Shown: positions 22,728 through 31,925, counted from the first letter of the stretch. The stretch is 33,537 nt of DNA from Frankia gtarii (GCF_025403375.1 NZ_JAMPTM010000039.1:1-33537); one strand, 5' to 3'. Notes: generated by a model from the sequence alone, not told the origin. Program-made: numbers and translations.

Positions 22728-25259
22728 ATGCTGCGCGCCACCCTCAAAAGTCTGCTGGCCCGCAAGATCCGGCTGGTCCTGTCCATGCTCGCGGTCGTCG
22801 TCGGCGTGAGCTTCGTCACGGGAACCCTGGTCCTGACGGACACGCTCAACCGGACATTCGACTCCCTGTTCGCCGACATCAACAAGAACGTCAGCGTCGC
22901 GGTCCGGGTCGTCAACCAGATCGACCCGACGAGCGACTCCGGCCGACCTCCGCTACCCGCGTCGGTCCTCGACACCGTCGCCAAGGTCGACGGGGTGCGG
23001 GCGGCCGTCGGGTCGGTCAACGGCCAGGCCATGCTCGTCAACCCGCGCACCGGCAAGCCGGCGAAGGAGGGCGGGGCGCCGGGGCTGGGCACCAACTGGA
23101 CCGGCGGCCAGCCGACCGCATCCGAGCAGCTCGCCGAGGGCCGCGCCCCGGGTCCCGGGGAAATCGTGGTGGATCGGGCGACCGCGCGGGATCTGCACCT
23201 GGCCCTCGGTACGCGGATCTCCGTGCAGACCAAGGGGGTGCCCGCGACCTACACGCTGGTCGGCACGTTCCGAGTGGCCGGGCAGGACAGCCTCGGCGGC
23301 GCCGCCCTGACCGCGTTCGACACCGCCACCGCCCAGCGGGTGCTGCTTGCCCCCGGCCAGTTCAGTTCCGTCCATCTGGCGGCCGTCCCCGGCCTCGGCC
23401 AGCAGGAGCTGCGCGCGCGGGTCGCCGCCGTGCTCCCCGCCGGCGACGAGGCGATCACCGGCACGCAGTTGGCGAAGGAGAGCGCCAGTGCCGTGCAGCA
23501 GGCGATCGGTGGCTTCTCGACCTTCCTGCTGATCTTCGCGGCAATCTCGGTGTTCGTCGGGGCGTTCATCATCTTCAACACGTTCACCATGCTGGTGGCG
23601 CAGCGGGTGCGGGAGCTGGCACTGCTGCGGGCGATCGGCGCGAGCCGGCGTCAGGTGCAGGTGTCGTTGCAGGTGGAGGCGGCTCTGGTCGGTTTCGCCG
23701 GGGCGAGCGTGGGGCTGCTGTTCGGCGCAGGACTCGCCGTGCTGCTGAGGGCCGCGGTCGGGGCGTTCGGCGTGGACCTGCCCAGCGGCCCGCTGGTCTT
23801 CGACGCGCGCACGATCATCGCCGCCTACGCCGTGGGAGTCCTGATCACCTCGGCCGCGGCCTTCGTGCCGGCGCGCAAGGCGGCGTCCGTTCCGCCGATC
23901 GCGGCCATGCGGGAGACCTACGTGCTGCCGACACGCTCGCTGCGTACCCGGGCCGTCGCCGGGATCGCCCTCACGGCGCTCGGGGTGCTGCTGCTGGTCT
24001 TCGGGACCGCGTCGGCGGGCAAGTCGGGAGCAACCTCCGTCGGGGTCGGCGCCGCGGGGATCTTCCTCGGTATCGCCACCCTGTCACCCCTGCTGTCCGG
24101 CCCGATCATCCGGGTGCTCGGCGCGCCGTTCGTCTCGCTGTTCGGCACCACCGGCCGGCTCGGCCGGGAGAACGCGATGCGCAATCCGCGGCGCACCGCC
24201 TCGACCGCCTCCGCCCTCATGATCGGCCTCGCCCTGGTAGGCGCCTTCTCGATCCTCGGTCAATCGATCAAAGAGTCGGTGCGGACGACCGTGCAGAACA
24301 GTCTCGGCGCCGACTTCTTCCTGACCGGCCAGGGCTTCGGCCAGGGTTTCAGCGGCCAGGTGGCGCGCGACCTGGCCGGCAAGCCCGGCATCGAGGTCGC
24401 GACCGGGCTGCGCGGCGGCCTGGTGAAGGCCGGCGGACGCGACGCCCAGGTACTCGCCGGGGATCCGGCCGGCTTGCCCCGGGTCCTGGCGCTCAAGAAG
24501 GTGGCCGGAGACCTCCACGCCCTCAGCGACCGCACGATCCTCGTGGATGACGCCACCGCCGCCGACCGCCACCTCACCGTCGGCCAGAAGATCCCCGTCA
24601 CCTTCCCCGACGGCACCCAGGACCTCACCCTCGCCGGGACGTACAAGAAGAGCCAGGTGGCCGGCTCCTGGATCATCTCCACCGGCCAGCTCGCCCGCCA
24701 CTCCACCGACGACCTCGACCTGTTCGTGCTGATCAAACGCGCCGACGGGGCCGACCCCGCGGCCGTACGCGCCGAGATCGACAAGGTCGTCAAGCCGTAC
24801 GCCACGGTCGAGGTGCGCGACCAGTCGGAGTTCGTCGCCCAGCAGGAGAAGCAGATCGACCAGCTGCTCGGCTTCATCTACGTCCTGCTGGCCCTGGCCG
24901 TGGTCATCGCCCTGTTCGGCATCGTGAACACGCTCGCCCTGTCCGTGATCGAACGGACCCGGGAGATCGGGCTGCTGCGCGCCGTGGGCATGAGTCGCGG
25001 GCAGATGCGGGCCATGGTCGTCATGGAGTCGACGATCATCTCGGTCTTCGGCGCCGTGCTCGGGGTGGCCGTCGGCAGCGTCTTCGGCTGGGCCCTGACC
25101 AAGGCGCTGGCCTCCCAGGGCATCAACACGTTCGCCTACCCGGTCCCGACAATCCTCCTCGTCATCATCGCCGGCATCGTGCTCGGCATCCTCGCCGCCG
25201 TCTTCCCCGCCCGCCGCGCCGCCAGAATGGACGTCCTGCGCGCCATCTCCGCCAGCTGA
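22728..25259 (+). CDS. FtsX-like ABC transporter permease
   Basis: Membrane partner of the preceding ATPase, 843 residues, with about ten transmembrane helices. An N-terminal helix (15-36) is followed by a large extracytoplasmic MacB-PCD-like region, then an FtsX domain (about 255-385) closing with FVPARKA. After a linker with three hydrophobic segments comes a second extracytoplasmic region (about 515-700) and a second FtsX domain (about 710-843) closing with VFPARRAARMDVLRAI. This is the duplicated-domain arrangement of large actinobacterial permeases. I chose ATG at 22728, 4 bp after the ATPase stop; the frame is open upstream, but only antiphase to the ATPase. The substrate is unknown. 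Confidence 0.93.
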   Translation: MLRATLKSLLARKIRLVLSMLAVVVGVSFVTGTLVLTDTLNRTFDSLFADINKNVSVAVRVVNQIDPTSDSGRPPLPASVLDTVAKVDGVRAAVGSVNGQAMLVNPRTGKPAKEGGAPGLGTNWTGGQPTASEQLAEGRAPGPGEIVVDRATARDLHLALGTRISVQTKGVPATYTLVGTFRVAGQDSLGGAALTAFDTATAQRVLLAPGQFSSVHLAAVPGLGQQELRARVAAVLPAGDEAITGTQLAKESASAVQQAIGGFSTFLLIFAAISVFVGAFIIFNTFTMLVAQRVRELALLRAIGASRRQVQVSLQVEAALVGFAGASVGLLFGAGLAVLLRAAVGAFGVDLPSGPLVFDARTIIAAYAVGVLITSAAAFVPARKAASVPPIAAMRETYVLPTRSLRTRAVAGIALTALGVLLLVFGTASAGKSGATSVGVGAAGIFLGIATLSPLLSGPIIRVLGAPFVSLFGTTGRLGRENAMRNPRRTASTASALMIGLALVGAFSILGQSIKESVRTTVQNSLGADFFLTGQGFGQGFSGQVARDLAGKPGIEVATGLRGGLVKAGGRDAQVLAGDPAGLPRVLALKKVAGDLHALSDRTILVDDATAADRHLTVGQKIPVTFPDGTQDLTLAGTYKKSQVAGSWIISTGQLARHSTDDLDLFVLIKRADGADPAAVRAEIDKVVKPYATVEVRDQSEFVAQQEKQIDQLLGFIYVLLALAVVIALFGIVNTLALSVIERTREIGLLRAVGMSRGQMRAMVVMESTIISVFGAVLGVAVGSVFGWALTKALASQGINTFAYPVPTILLVIIAGIVLGILAAVFPARRAARMDVLRAISAS

Positions 25260-25272
25260 CCGTCCGTCTGAC

Positions 25273-25305
25273 CCGTCCCGTCTGACCCGTCTCGGGCTGG
25301 GACGG
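25273..25305. terminator. Hairpin between convergent permease and HAD genes
   Basis: CCGTCCC (25273-25279) pairs with GGGACGG (25299-25305), and ACCCG/CGGGC pairing inside can extend the stem. It lies 13 bp after the permease stop. It is a modest terminator candidate. Confidence 0.4.
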
Positions 25306-25365
25306 CGTCCCCGGCGGACATCGCCGACCTGGTGCGACGCGCGCTGGCGCTGGCCGAGGTCGCGG

Positions 25366-26154
25366 TCAGGTCCCCAAAGGCCGGGCGCTCAGCAGATCGT
25401 CGAGCAGGTCAAGGGTGACATCGTGCAGGCTGGCGACGATCGCGGCGAGGCCGACGGGCAGGAGTTCACCAGTGTCCGCTGACGCCCCATCCGACGGCCC
25501 CACGCCAGACGACCCCGCCTCCGGTGGCACGACGGGTGGCACGGAGGACGGATGCACGGCGGCGCGGTCGAGCAGGTCCGGCATGGAGGGGACCAGGATG
25601 GTCGCGCAGCCGGCGGCGACGCCGGCGCGGGCGCCCGACGGGCTGTCCTCCAGGACAACGCAACGCCGCGGGTCCACGCCGAGCATGCGGGCGGCGGCCA
25701 GGTAGGGCTCGGGATCCGGTTTGCGCCGGCTCACCTCGTCGCCGGCCACCGTCGCCGCGAACAGGTCGCGGCCGATGACGCCGAGCACGGGGTCCATCAG
25801 GTCCCGGAAGGACGAGGACACCAGCGCCACCGGAACACCCTGCTCCCGCAGGACAGCGAGCAGTTCGACGGCGCCGGGCTGTGGAATGATCACACCGGAC
25901 TCACGGAACAGCTCGGCGGAGCGTCGCAGTAGGAAACGCTCCGTGGCCGGGACGTCGGACGACGGCCGGCCGAGCATCGACACCATGAGCGGCACCGCGG
26001 TGTCGATGCCGTGGCCGATCATCGCCCGCTTCATCTCCGGCGTGAACTCGCCGCCGAGCCGCGCCGCCGCCTCATGCTCGGCGACGGTCCAGATGGGTTC
26101 CGTGTCGACGAGCAGGCCGTCCATGTCGAAGAAGACCGCCGCGAGGCTTCCCAC
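25366..26154 (-). CDS. HAD-superfamily phosphatase, beta-phosphoglucomutase-like
   Basis: Cytoplasmic hydrolase of 262 residues, HAD subfamily I with a helical cap. Motif I is FFDMDGLLVDTE with Asp10 and Asp12, motif II is LVSSS, motif III is the Lys in SRRKPDPEPY, and motif IV is VVLEDSPSG, all intact. The cap begins EHEAAARLGGEF. About 35 Pro/Ser/Gly-rich residues are inserted near the C-terminus between the core and the last helix (ELLPVGLAAIVASLHDV). The GTG at 26154 has AGGAG upstream. It probably acts on a small phosphorylated metabolite; the sequence does not define the substrate. It is convergent with the transporter genes. Confidence 0.92.
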   Translation of the reverse strand: MGSLAAVFFDMDGLLVDTEPIWTVAEHEAAARLGGEFTPEMKRAMIGHGIDTAVPLMVSMLGRPSSDVPATERFLLRRSAELFRESGVIIPQPGAVELLAVLREQGVPVALVSSSFRDLMDPVLGVIGRDLFAATVAGDEVSRRKPDPEPYLAAARMLGVDPRRCVVLEDSPSGARAGVAAGCATILVPSMPDLLDRAAVHPSSVPPVVPPEAGSSGVGPSDGASADTGELLPVGLAAIVASLHDVTLDLLDDLLSARPLGT

Positions 26155-27246
26155 GTTCGCTCCTAGCTCGAATCGGCGCGCGCCGGATGGTTCCGGGCGC
26201 GCGGGACGACGTGCCTTGCCTGGACGCGGCTACCAGCTACCAGCTACCGGGATTGCCCGCGCCGGCCGGTCCCACCGGGACGGGATCGGTTCCGGTCTGA
26301 TGAGGCCCGCTCCGCCCGGTGCGAACCGGTCCAGTCCGTATGCTGCCGGATCGCGGCCGCACCGCGGACGGCGGGCGGCAAACCGGGCCCGGGACACGGG
26401 ACACGGGAAGCGGCCCGTCCGGGCGGCCGGGGCCTGAGGACCTCGTTACACCGCTCGTCGGCGGAAATGCCACACGGGAGGGGGGCCCGGCCCGGCAACA
26501 TGGTGACCATGGCGCCAGAGGCTTCCGGCACCCGTCGCGGCAGGACGGGCAGCGGACCATCGGACATCGGCCGGGCAGCCCGGCGAAGATCTACCCGGTG
26601 CGGGCGGCCGTCGCGCCAGGACAGTCCCCCGCGGGCGCCGATCACCCCGCGCGGGCGCTCGTCCTCACGGCAGGCCATCCCGCCGGGATGCGGGTCGGCG
26701 GGATGCGGGTCGGCGGGGACGCCTTCAGGCGTGGCAGTGTGAGCGTGGCCGGCCCGGGGGGTGGCAGGACCAACCCAGCAGCCACCGGTTGCGCTGCGGC
26801 TGGGCGTGATGGGTGCGCGCTGCCCCCGCCGGGGCGGGTGTGGCCGAGGCGGCCGCCGGGGCAGGGAGCCGGGCAGAGAGGCCGGCCGGCAGGCGGAAGT
26901 GGGCGGCTACCACAACGAAGACCGTGCCCGCTGCGGCCGTTCACCTTCCCGCCACAGCGGGTACTCGTCGGGAGCCGGTACGGTGCAGCCACCGCGTCGA
27001 TCCGGAACGGATGTCCGATCCGCCCGGCGTCGCTGGTCATCGACAGACCGAGGAAAGGCGTTCCCACGAGAACACCGGCAGACTGGTCCCGCGGAGGTCC
27101 GCCGCGGGCGAGGGCAGATTTCATACCGGATGCAAGGAGGGCTGACGTAACGGATGTCGGCTCTGGGCAGGAGTCGTCTCCGTGAGGACGTACCGTTGCA
27201 CTGTCACGGGGGCAGTGGGCCGCCGCTGGGCGGCAGGAGGTGGTAG
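26155..27246. other. 1.1-kb region without a credible gene
   Basis: This lies between the divergent HAD and PAC2 genes. Open frames exist on both strands, up to 288 codons, but they are Arg/Pro/Gly-rich, have no Shine-Dalgarno and resemble no family. Short tandem repeats are visible: AGCTACC units at 26230-26248, GGGACAC units near 26391-26408 and a 15-bp repeat at 26685-26714. The right end holds the PAC2 Shine-Dalgarno AGGAGG and possibly a TACCGT -10 at 27189-27194. Confidence 0.5.
26685..26714. repeat. 15-bp direct repeat in non-coding DNA
   Basis: GGGATGCGGGTCGGC occurs twice in tandem at 26685-26699 and 26700-26714. Confidence 0.85.
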
Positions 27247-28089
27247 GTGATCGAGTTCTCCGGCGTCGGTCAACTGCGGTCGCCGGTCGTGGTAGCTGCC
27301 TTCGAAGGCTGGAACGACGCCGCCGACGCGTCGTCCGCCGCCGTGGAGCATCTGGAGACGGCGTTCAAGGCCCGGGTGATCGGTGCGATAGACCCGGACG
27401 ACTACTACGACTTCCAGGTGAACCGGCCGACGGTAAGCGGGACGGACGGGGCGTCTCGTAAGATCACCTGGCCGACCACCCGGCTGTCGGTGGCACGCCC
27501 GCCGAAGTCGGAGACGGACCTGGTGCTCATCCGCGGGCTGGAGCCGAACATGCGCTGGCGCGGCTTCACCGACGAACTGATCGAGGCGGTGCACGCCCTC
27601 GGCAGCGATATGGTGATCTCGCTTGGCGCGCTGCTGGCAGACTCCCCGCACACCCGTCCGGTGCCCATCAGCGGGACTGCCGGGGACGCGGCGACAGCGG
27701 CAAGGCTCGGGTTGGAACCGTCGCGCTACGAGGGTCCGACCGGCATCGTCGGGGTTTTCGGGGAGGCCTGCGCACGGGCGGAGCTGGCGTCGGTGTCGTT
27801 CTGGGCGGCGGTGCCGCACTATGTCGCGAACCCGCCCTGTCCGAAGGCGACGCTCGCCCTGCTGCGCCGGGTGGAGGACCTGCTCGACATCGAGATCCCG
27901 CTCGGGGATCTGCCGGAGCGGGCCAAGGCGTGGGAGCGTCAGGTCGACGAGCTCGCCGCCGGGGACACCGAAGTCGCCGAGTACGTCCGCTCGTTGGAGT
28001 CCCGGGAGCCGGAGACCGCGTTGCCCGAGGCCAGCGGCGACGCGATCGCCCGCGAGTTCGAACGCTACCTACGACGCCGCGGGCAGTGA
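27247..28089 (+). CDS. PAC2-family protein (proteasome assembly chaperone-like)
   Basis: 280 residues, similar to archaeal and eukaryotic PAC2-type assembly chaperones and to Rv2125. Typical segments are VVVAAFEGWNDAADASSAAVEHL, the DYYDFQVNRP loop, LVLIRGLEPNMRWRGF, VISLGALLADSPHTRP and SFWAAVPHYVANPPCPKATLALL. The C-terminal third is helical and acidic. The GTG at 27247 has AGGAGG at 8-nt spacing. A role in assembly of the bacterial 20S core has been suggested from family membership, but bacterial cores assemble without known chaperones, so the function is open. It lies about 16 kb from prcBA in the same broad gene neighbourhood. Confidence 0.92.
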   Translation: MIEFSGVGQLRSPVVVAAFEGWNDAADASSAAVEHLETAFKARVIGAIDPDDYYDFQVNRPTVSGTDGASRKITWPTTRLSVARPPKSETDLVLIRGLEPNMRWRGFTDELIEAVHALGSDMVISLGALLADSPHTRPVPISGTAGDAATAARLGLEPSRYEGPTGIVGVFGEACARAELASVSFWAAVPHYVANPPCPKATLALLRRVEDLLDIEIPLGDLPERAKAWERQVDELAAGDTEVAEYVRSLESREPETALPEASGDAIAREFERYLRRRGQ

Positions 28090-28110
28090 TTCCACCCGTA
28101 TCCTGACGCC

Positions 28111-28137
28111 ACCCGGCGGCCCGATCGGCCGCCGGGT
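28111..28137. terminator. Hairpin between convergent PAC2 and DivIVA-like genes
   Basis: ACCCGGCGGCC (28111-28121) pairs perfectly with GGCCGCCGGGT (28127-28137) around CGATC, 21 bp after the PAC2 stop. It is a good candidate for a terminator used by the plus strand and possibly by both. Confidence 0.65.
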
Positions 28138-28234
28138 TCGAGCGCGCCGTGCGCCGTGCCCGGCAAGGTAGGTCCTGCGGTCGCCGGGGCGGGGCGGCGG
28201 TGCGTGCAGTCCGCCGCCCCGGCCCGGTGGCGGA

Positions 28235-29545
28235 CTATTCCTCGACGATCTCGGCGTCGATGATGTCCTCGTCGGCGCCCCGGCGGAACGGGACTCCTGC
28301 GGTGCTGGCCGCCGGCTCCCGCGGCGCGGCGCTCGCCGAGTACGGCTCGGCGTCGGCGGCCTCACCCTGCCGATGCCGACCCGGCGGGCGCCGACCGAGC
28401 CCGGCGGCACCCATGCGGCCCACGACCCGACCGGACGCCGCATCAGCGCCGATGGTCTGGCCGGCGGCGCTGACGGAGAACGCATTACCGTCGACACCGC
28501 CCGGGGAGCCGAAGGCGCCCGCCGCGTCCCACGCCGGCCCGCCGGCACCCGCGGCCGCCGACCAGCCCGCACCGTGCTGGCTATCACCGCGCTGGGCCGT
28601 GCCGTGCTGGGCGGTGGCCGAGGACCCCGGTGCGCCGGGGCTGTCGGCCACCCTGGGCCGGGGCGGGGTGTCCACGGAGGGTGAGGCGCCCGCGAACGGG
28701 GCCGGCGGCGGCGGCCCGTCCACGACCGTCGGGGGGGTGGCCTCGGTTCCGCCTGGGAAGGCGTTGCCGCCTGGGAAGGCGTTGCCGGCCGGGAAGGCGT
28801 TGCCGGCCGTCTGCGGGGCGGACGCGCCGGGAACGAAGCGGTCCTGCGTACCACCCGCGGGGGAGCCAGCGCCGTCGGCGGGGAAGTCGGCGCCGTCGGC
28901 GGCTAAGTCGCCGACCCCGGCGGGGGCGGGGCCGGCGGCTTGCGACGGGGTCGCGCCGGCCCGGGCCAGGTCGGTGACGACGCGGTCGACCTCGTCGGAG
29001 CCGAGGATGCGGCGCAGTCGCAGGACCGCCCCGATGATCTCCCCCTGCTGGTGACGGATGGCGTCGAGGGACGCGGAGCTGCGGGCGATCTCGTCTGCCA
29101 GTTCACGGTGGCGTTCCAGGGCAAGCCGGCGGCTCTCCTCCACCGCGTCGAGCAGGAGCTTCTCGGCCTGCTCACGGGCCTCGCGAACGATCGGATGGTT
29201 CGCCCCGGCGTCCTCGATCACCTCCTCCAGGGCGGACTCGGCGATCTGGCGAGCGCCGTCGATGATCTCGTCGGCCTCGCGCTGGGCGATGGCGAGCATC
29301 TGCCCGATCCGGCCACCGGCCTGGGTGGCGAACTCCGTGGCACCGGCGGCGCCCGCGCTGCGCTCCCGCTCGTGCTTGAGCGCGCTCTCCGCGGCGGCCG
29401 CGCGCGAGGTCACCTGGCTGGCGTACCGCCACAGTGTGGCGAGGTAGTCGTCCACCTGGCGCGGGTCGTAGCCGTGGGCGACCTCGTCGAAGGCGGGTCG
29501 TTCGGTCGCCGCCCCGGTATCTGTCCTGCGGTGGTGAGCCCCCAT
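28235..29545 (-). CDS. DivIVA-like coiled-coil protein with long disordered tail
   Basis: 436 residues. The N-terminus (PAFDEVAHGYDPRQVDDYLATL, residues 17-38) matches the membrane-binding DivIVA/Wag31 start. A long Ala/Glu/Arg-rich coiled coil follows (about 40-195; AREQAEKLLLDAVEESRRLALERHRELADEI), then a 230-residue Gly/Ala/Pro/Ser-rich tail. The tail contains NAFPxG repeats (28751-28804) and ends in the acidic DIIDAEIVEE. This suggests a scaffold protein at the pole, septum or membrane. Related proteins in actinobacteria work in polar growth, but I cannot assign a role. The ATG at 29545 has GAGGGAGC upstream and lies 3 nt after the mshC stop, so the two are in one operon. Confidence 0.82.
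   Translation of the reverse strand: MGAHHRRTDTGAATERPAFDEVAHGYDPRQVDDYLATLWRYASQVTSRAAAAESALKHERERSAGAAGATEFATQAGGRIGQMLAIAQREADEIIDGARQIAESALEEVIEDAGANHPIVREAREQAEKLLLDAVEESRRLALERHRELADEIARSSASLDAIRHQQGEIIGAVLRLRRILGSDEVDRVVTDLARAGATPSQAAGPAPAGVGDLAADGADFPADGAGSPAGGTQDRFVPGASAPQTAGNAFPAGNAFPGGNAFPGGTEATPPTVVDGPPPPAPFAGASPSVDTPPRPRVADSPGAPGSSATAQHGTAQRGDSQHGAGWSAAAGAGGPAWDAAGAFGSPGGVDGNAFSVSAAGQTIGADAASGRVVGRMGAAGLGRRPPGRHRQGEAADAEPYSASAAPREPAASTAGVPFRRGADEDIIDAEIVEE
28751..28804. repeat. 18-bp in-frame tandem repeat in the DivIVA-like tail
   Basis: GCCTGGGAAGGCGTTGCC occurs at 28751-28768 and 28769-28786, and a variant (GGCCGGGAAGGCGTTGCC) at 28787-28804. On the minus strand each unit encodes Gly-Asn-Ala-Phe-Pro-Gly or Gly-Asn-Ala-Phe-Pro-Ala. 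Confidence 0.9.
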
Positions 29546-29548
29546 CCA

Positions 29549-30856
29549 TCAGCTCCCTCTGGGTCGGACGGGTTCAAGGTCTACACCGAGCAGTGTGTCA
29601 ACGAGCCTCGAGACGAGCGCAGGCGCCTCCCCCCCGGCACCCGCCGCGCCGTCAGAACCTCGAGGGGACGCGCCGGTCGGGCCACCGCCGGCGGCGCCGG
29701 CGTCGGCGAGCGCCGCGTCGACCCAGACGTCGACCGCGGCGAGGGCGCCGGGGGCGTCGAGGTCGTCGGCGAGCCGTTCGCGGACGGCGGCGAGCACCTT
29801 CGTCGCGTCCGGGCCGGCGGGTAGGGCGACGGCCGCCCGCCACCGCTCGACCCGGGTCACCGCGTCCGACAGCAGGCCCGCCGTCCACTCCCAGTCGTCG
29901 GTGTGGCGGTGGTCGAGCAGGGCGAGGCGCAGTGCGGCCAGGTCCGTTCCGGCGCGGCGCAGCCGGGAGACGAACTCCAGGTTGCCGCGCGACTTCGACA
30001 TCTTGTGGCCGTCGAGGCTGACCATCGCCGTATGCACATAGCTGCGGGCGAACGGGCGGGTACCCGCGGCGACCTCGGCGTGCGCGGCGCTGCACTCGTG
30101 GTGTGGAAAGGTCAGGTCGGTTCCCCCGCCCTGGATGTCGACGACGCCGCCGAGGTGGTGGCGGGCGATCGCGGAGCACTCGATGTGCCAGCCGGGCCGG
30201 CCGGGGCCGAACGGGGAGGGCCAGGACGGCTCCCCGGGACGCTGCGCCCGCCACAGCAGCGGGTCGAGGGGGTCCTTCTTGCCGGCGCGGCCCGGGTCGC
30301 CGCCGCGCTCGGCGCAGATCGCCAGCATCTCGGCCCGGGACAGGTGGGAAATGTCACCGAACGCGGGGGCGGCGGCGACGGAGAAGTACAGGTCATCGTC
30401 GACCTGGTAGGCCGCGCCCCGGTCGACGAGCTCGGCAACCATCTCGACGATCATCGGGATCGCCTCGACCACACCGACGTAGGAGGCCGGGGGGAGCATC
30501 CGCAGCGCGGTCATGTCCTCGCGGAAAAGCTCGATCTCCCGGTTGGCGAGGTCACGCCAGTCGAGGCCGTCCCGGTCGGCCCGCTCGAGCAGGGGATCAT
30601 CGACGTCTGTAACATTTTGCACATATAGGACGGTGTGGCCGGCATCCCGCAGTACCCGCTGCGCGAGGTCATACGTCAGGTACGTGAACGCATGACCCAG
30701 GTGCGTCGCGTCATACGGCGTGATGCCGCAGACGTAGAGACGGGCCGTGGGCGCGGAATCCAGAAGTCGCACGCTCGACGTGGCCGTGTCGAAGATCCGC
30801 AAGGGCCGGCCGCGGCCTGGAAGTGGACGTATCAGAGGAGATGGCCACGCCTGCAT
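29549..30856 (-). CDS. mshC: Cysteine:GlcN-Ins ligase MshC (mycothiol biosynthesis)
   Basis: ATP-dependent ligase joining cysteine to 1-D-myo-inosityl glucosaminide, the penultimate step to mycothiol; it evolved from cysteinyl-tRNA synthetase. The protein has 435 residues. The start MQAWPSPLI and the segments [16 protein letters not shown] (zinc ligand Cys43), [23 protein letters not shown] (Cys227), [19 protein letters not shown] and KMSKS (285-289) identify MshC rather than CysS; the anticodon-binding tail is absent. The ATG at 30856 has TACTCT 7 nt upstream and no Shine-Dalgarno. A disordered insertion lies near the C-terminus. The gene implies that the host makes mycothiol. It is followed by the DivIVA-like gene. 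Confidence 0.96.
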   Translation of the reverse strand: MQAWPSPLIRPLPGRGRPLRIFDTATSSVRLLDSAPTARLYVCGITPYDATHLGHAFTYLTYDLAQRVLRDAGHTVLYVQNVTDVDDPLLERADRDGLDWRDLANREIELFREDMTALRMLPPASYVGVVEAIPMIVEMVAELVDRGAAYQVDDDLYFSVAAAPAFGDISHLSRAEMLAICAERGGDPGRAGKKDPLDPLLWRAQRPGEPSWPSPFGPGRPGWHIECSAIARHHLGGVVDIQGGGTDLTFPHHECSAAHAEVAAGTRPFARSYVHTAMVSLDGHKMSKSRGNLEFVSRLRRAGTDLAALRLALLDHRHTDDWEWTAGLLSDAVTRVERWRAAVALPAGPDATKVLAAVRERLADDLDAPGALAAVDVWVDAALADAGAAGGGPTGASPRGSDGAAGAGGEAPALVSRLVDTLLGVDLEPVRPRGS

Positions 30857-30863
30857 GCGTGTC

Positions 30864-30869
30864 AGAGTA
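30864..30869 (-). promoter_or_regulatory. Candidate -10 element of mshC (leaderless)
   Basis: TACTCT on the minus strand, 7 nt (GACACGC) before the ATG. It overlaps one of three GGTTAC hexamers in this intergenic region; the other two are at 30904-30909 and 30915-30920, 11 bp apart. Confidence 0.45.
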
Positions 30870-30988
30870 ACCGCGAACGGTTCCCTCGGCGGGCACAAGA
30901 CGGGTAACCATCCCGTAACCGACCTGCGAAAACGGACACAGGGCCGGACATCGCCGTCCGTAAGCTGACCATTCGGGAACCGTCAATT

Positions 30989-31768
30989 CTAGAACGGCGG
31001 CCACGGGATCGGCGGCCAGTCCCCCGAAGGCAGCGGAAAGCGGCCGTCGTCGAGCAGCCGGTGCACCCGGGCGGCCAGCGCGGCAAGCTCGGTGACGGTG
31101 ATCAGCTCGGCGAGCCGGTCACCGAGGTCGCCGGCGAGCGCCTCGCCCAGGCAGCCGAGCAGGGCCCTCTCCTCGGCGGCCAACCGCCGGCCCCGCCACG
31201 TCCACAGCAACGTGCGCAGCTTGCCCTCCGGGTGGAAGGTGACGCCGTGGTCGATGCCGTGGATGCGCCCCGACGGCGCGGGCAGCAGATGCCCACCCTT
31301 GCGGTCGGCGTTGTTGATGACGGCGTCGAACAGCGCGATCCGACGCAGCTGCGGGTCGTCGGAGCGGGTGAGGGCCACCAGGTCGACGGTGACGTCGGTG
31401 TCGATCCACAGCTGGGCCATGCCCTCGCCGAACGGTCCGTCACGCAGGACCGTCGGCGGCACGATCCCGAGGTCGAGGTGGGCGGAGACCTCGTAGGCGG
31501 CCAGCTCGCGGGCGGCGAGGGTGCCGTCGGGGAAGTCCCACAGCGCCCGTTCCCCGCGAACCGGCTTGTAGACGCAGCGCCCGGCGACGTCGCCCGCGGT
31601 GATGTCGCAGTACAGCGTCGCGTTGCTGGCGTCGGCGAGCCTGGCGCTGACCGTCAGCTCGCCGCGGCGCAGCAGGTCGAGTGCGGCGGGGGCGTCGAGG
31701 CCGCCGCCGTCGATCGGATCGAGTGGCGGCCGCCGTCCCGGCGTGGGACCCGCCGCGGGAACACCCAT
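30989..31768 (-). CDS. PI3/PI4-kinase-like protein, SCO1664 family (TIGR03843)
   Basis: 259 residues, family conserved in actinobacteria (Rv2133c and Streptomyces SCO1664) and distantly similar to PI3/4 and HipA-like kinases. The nucleotide-site lysine is probably Lys68 in CVYKPVRGE. The catalytic loop is LFDAVINNADRKGGHLL (147-162), followed by GIDHGVTFH with metal-binding Asp173 in the position of DFG. These residues are intact, so ATP-dependent phosphotransfer is plausible; the substrate is unknown. The start is ATG at 31768, though GTG at 31792 is possible. The frame extends to 32245 antiphase through the DUF3090 gene, and I excluded that part. It lies downstream of the DUF3090 and phosphatase genes, the usual trio. 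Confidence 0.88.
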   Translation of the reverse strand: MGVPAAGPTPGRRPPLDPIDGGGLDAPAALDLLRRGELTVSARLADASNATLYCDITAGDVAGRCVYKPVRGERALWDFPDGTLAARELAAYEVSAHLDLGIVPPTVLRDGPFGEGMAQLWIDTDVTVDLVALTRSDDPQLRRIALFDAVINNADRKGGHLLPAPSGRIHGIDHGVTFHPEGKLRTLLWTWRGRRLAAEERALLGCLGEALAGDLGDRLAELITVTELAALAARVHRLLDDGRFPLPSGDWPPIPWPPF

Positions 31769-31925
31769 CAGCCCAGTGTGTCCGCTGTGCACCGGCTCTG
31801 TCGCCGGGTCCGGATGGTGACCGGGGTCTCTCCGACACGAATCCGCACCCCGCGGCCCCGGCCGGTCCCCGAAGCCGCCGCGGCAGCGGCCTGACCAGGC
31901 GCGTCCCCCGGGCGCTGGGCGGCCA

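Noticed and set aside
26319-27185. 288-codon plus-strand frame in the large gap
   Set aside because: It spans tandem repeats, uses rare third positions and encodes Arg/Pro/Gly-rich sequence without any family signal or ribosome binding site.
30932-30961. Hairpin ACGGAC/GTCCGT followed by TTTT after the kinase-like gene
   Set aside because: The stem is only 6 bp with an 18-nt loop; too weak to call a terminator.
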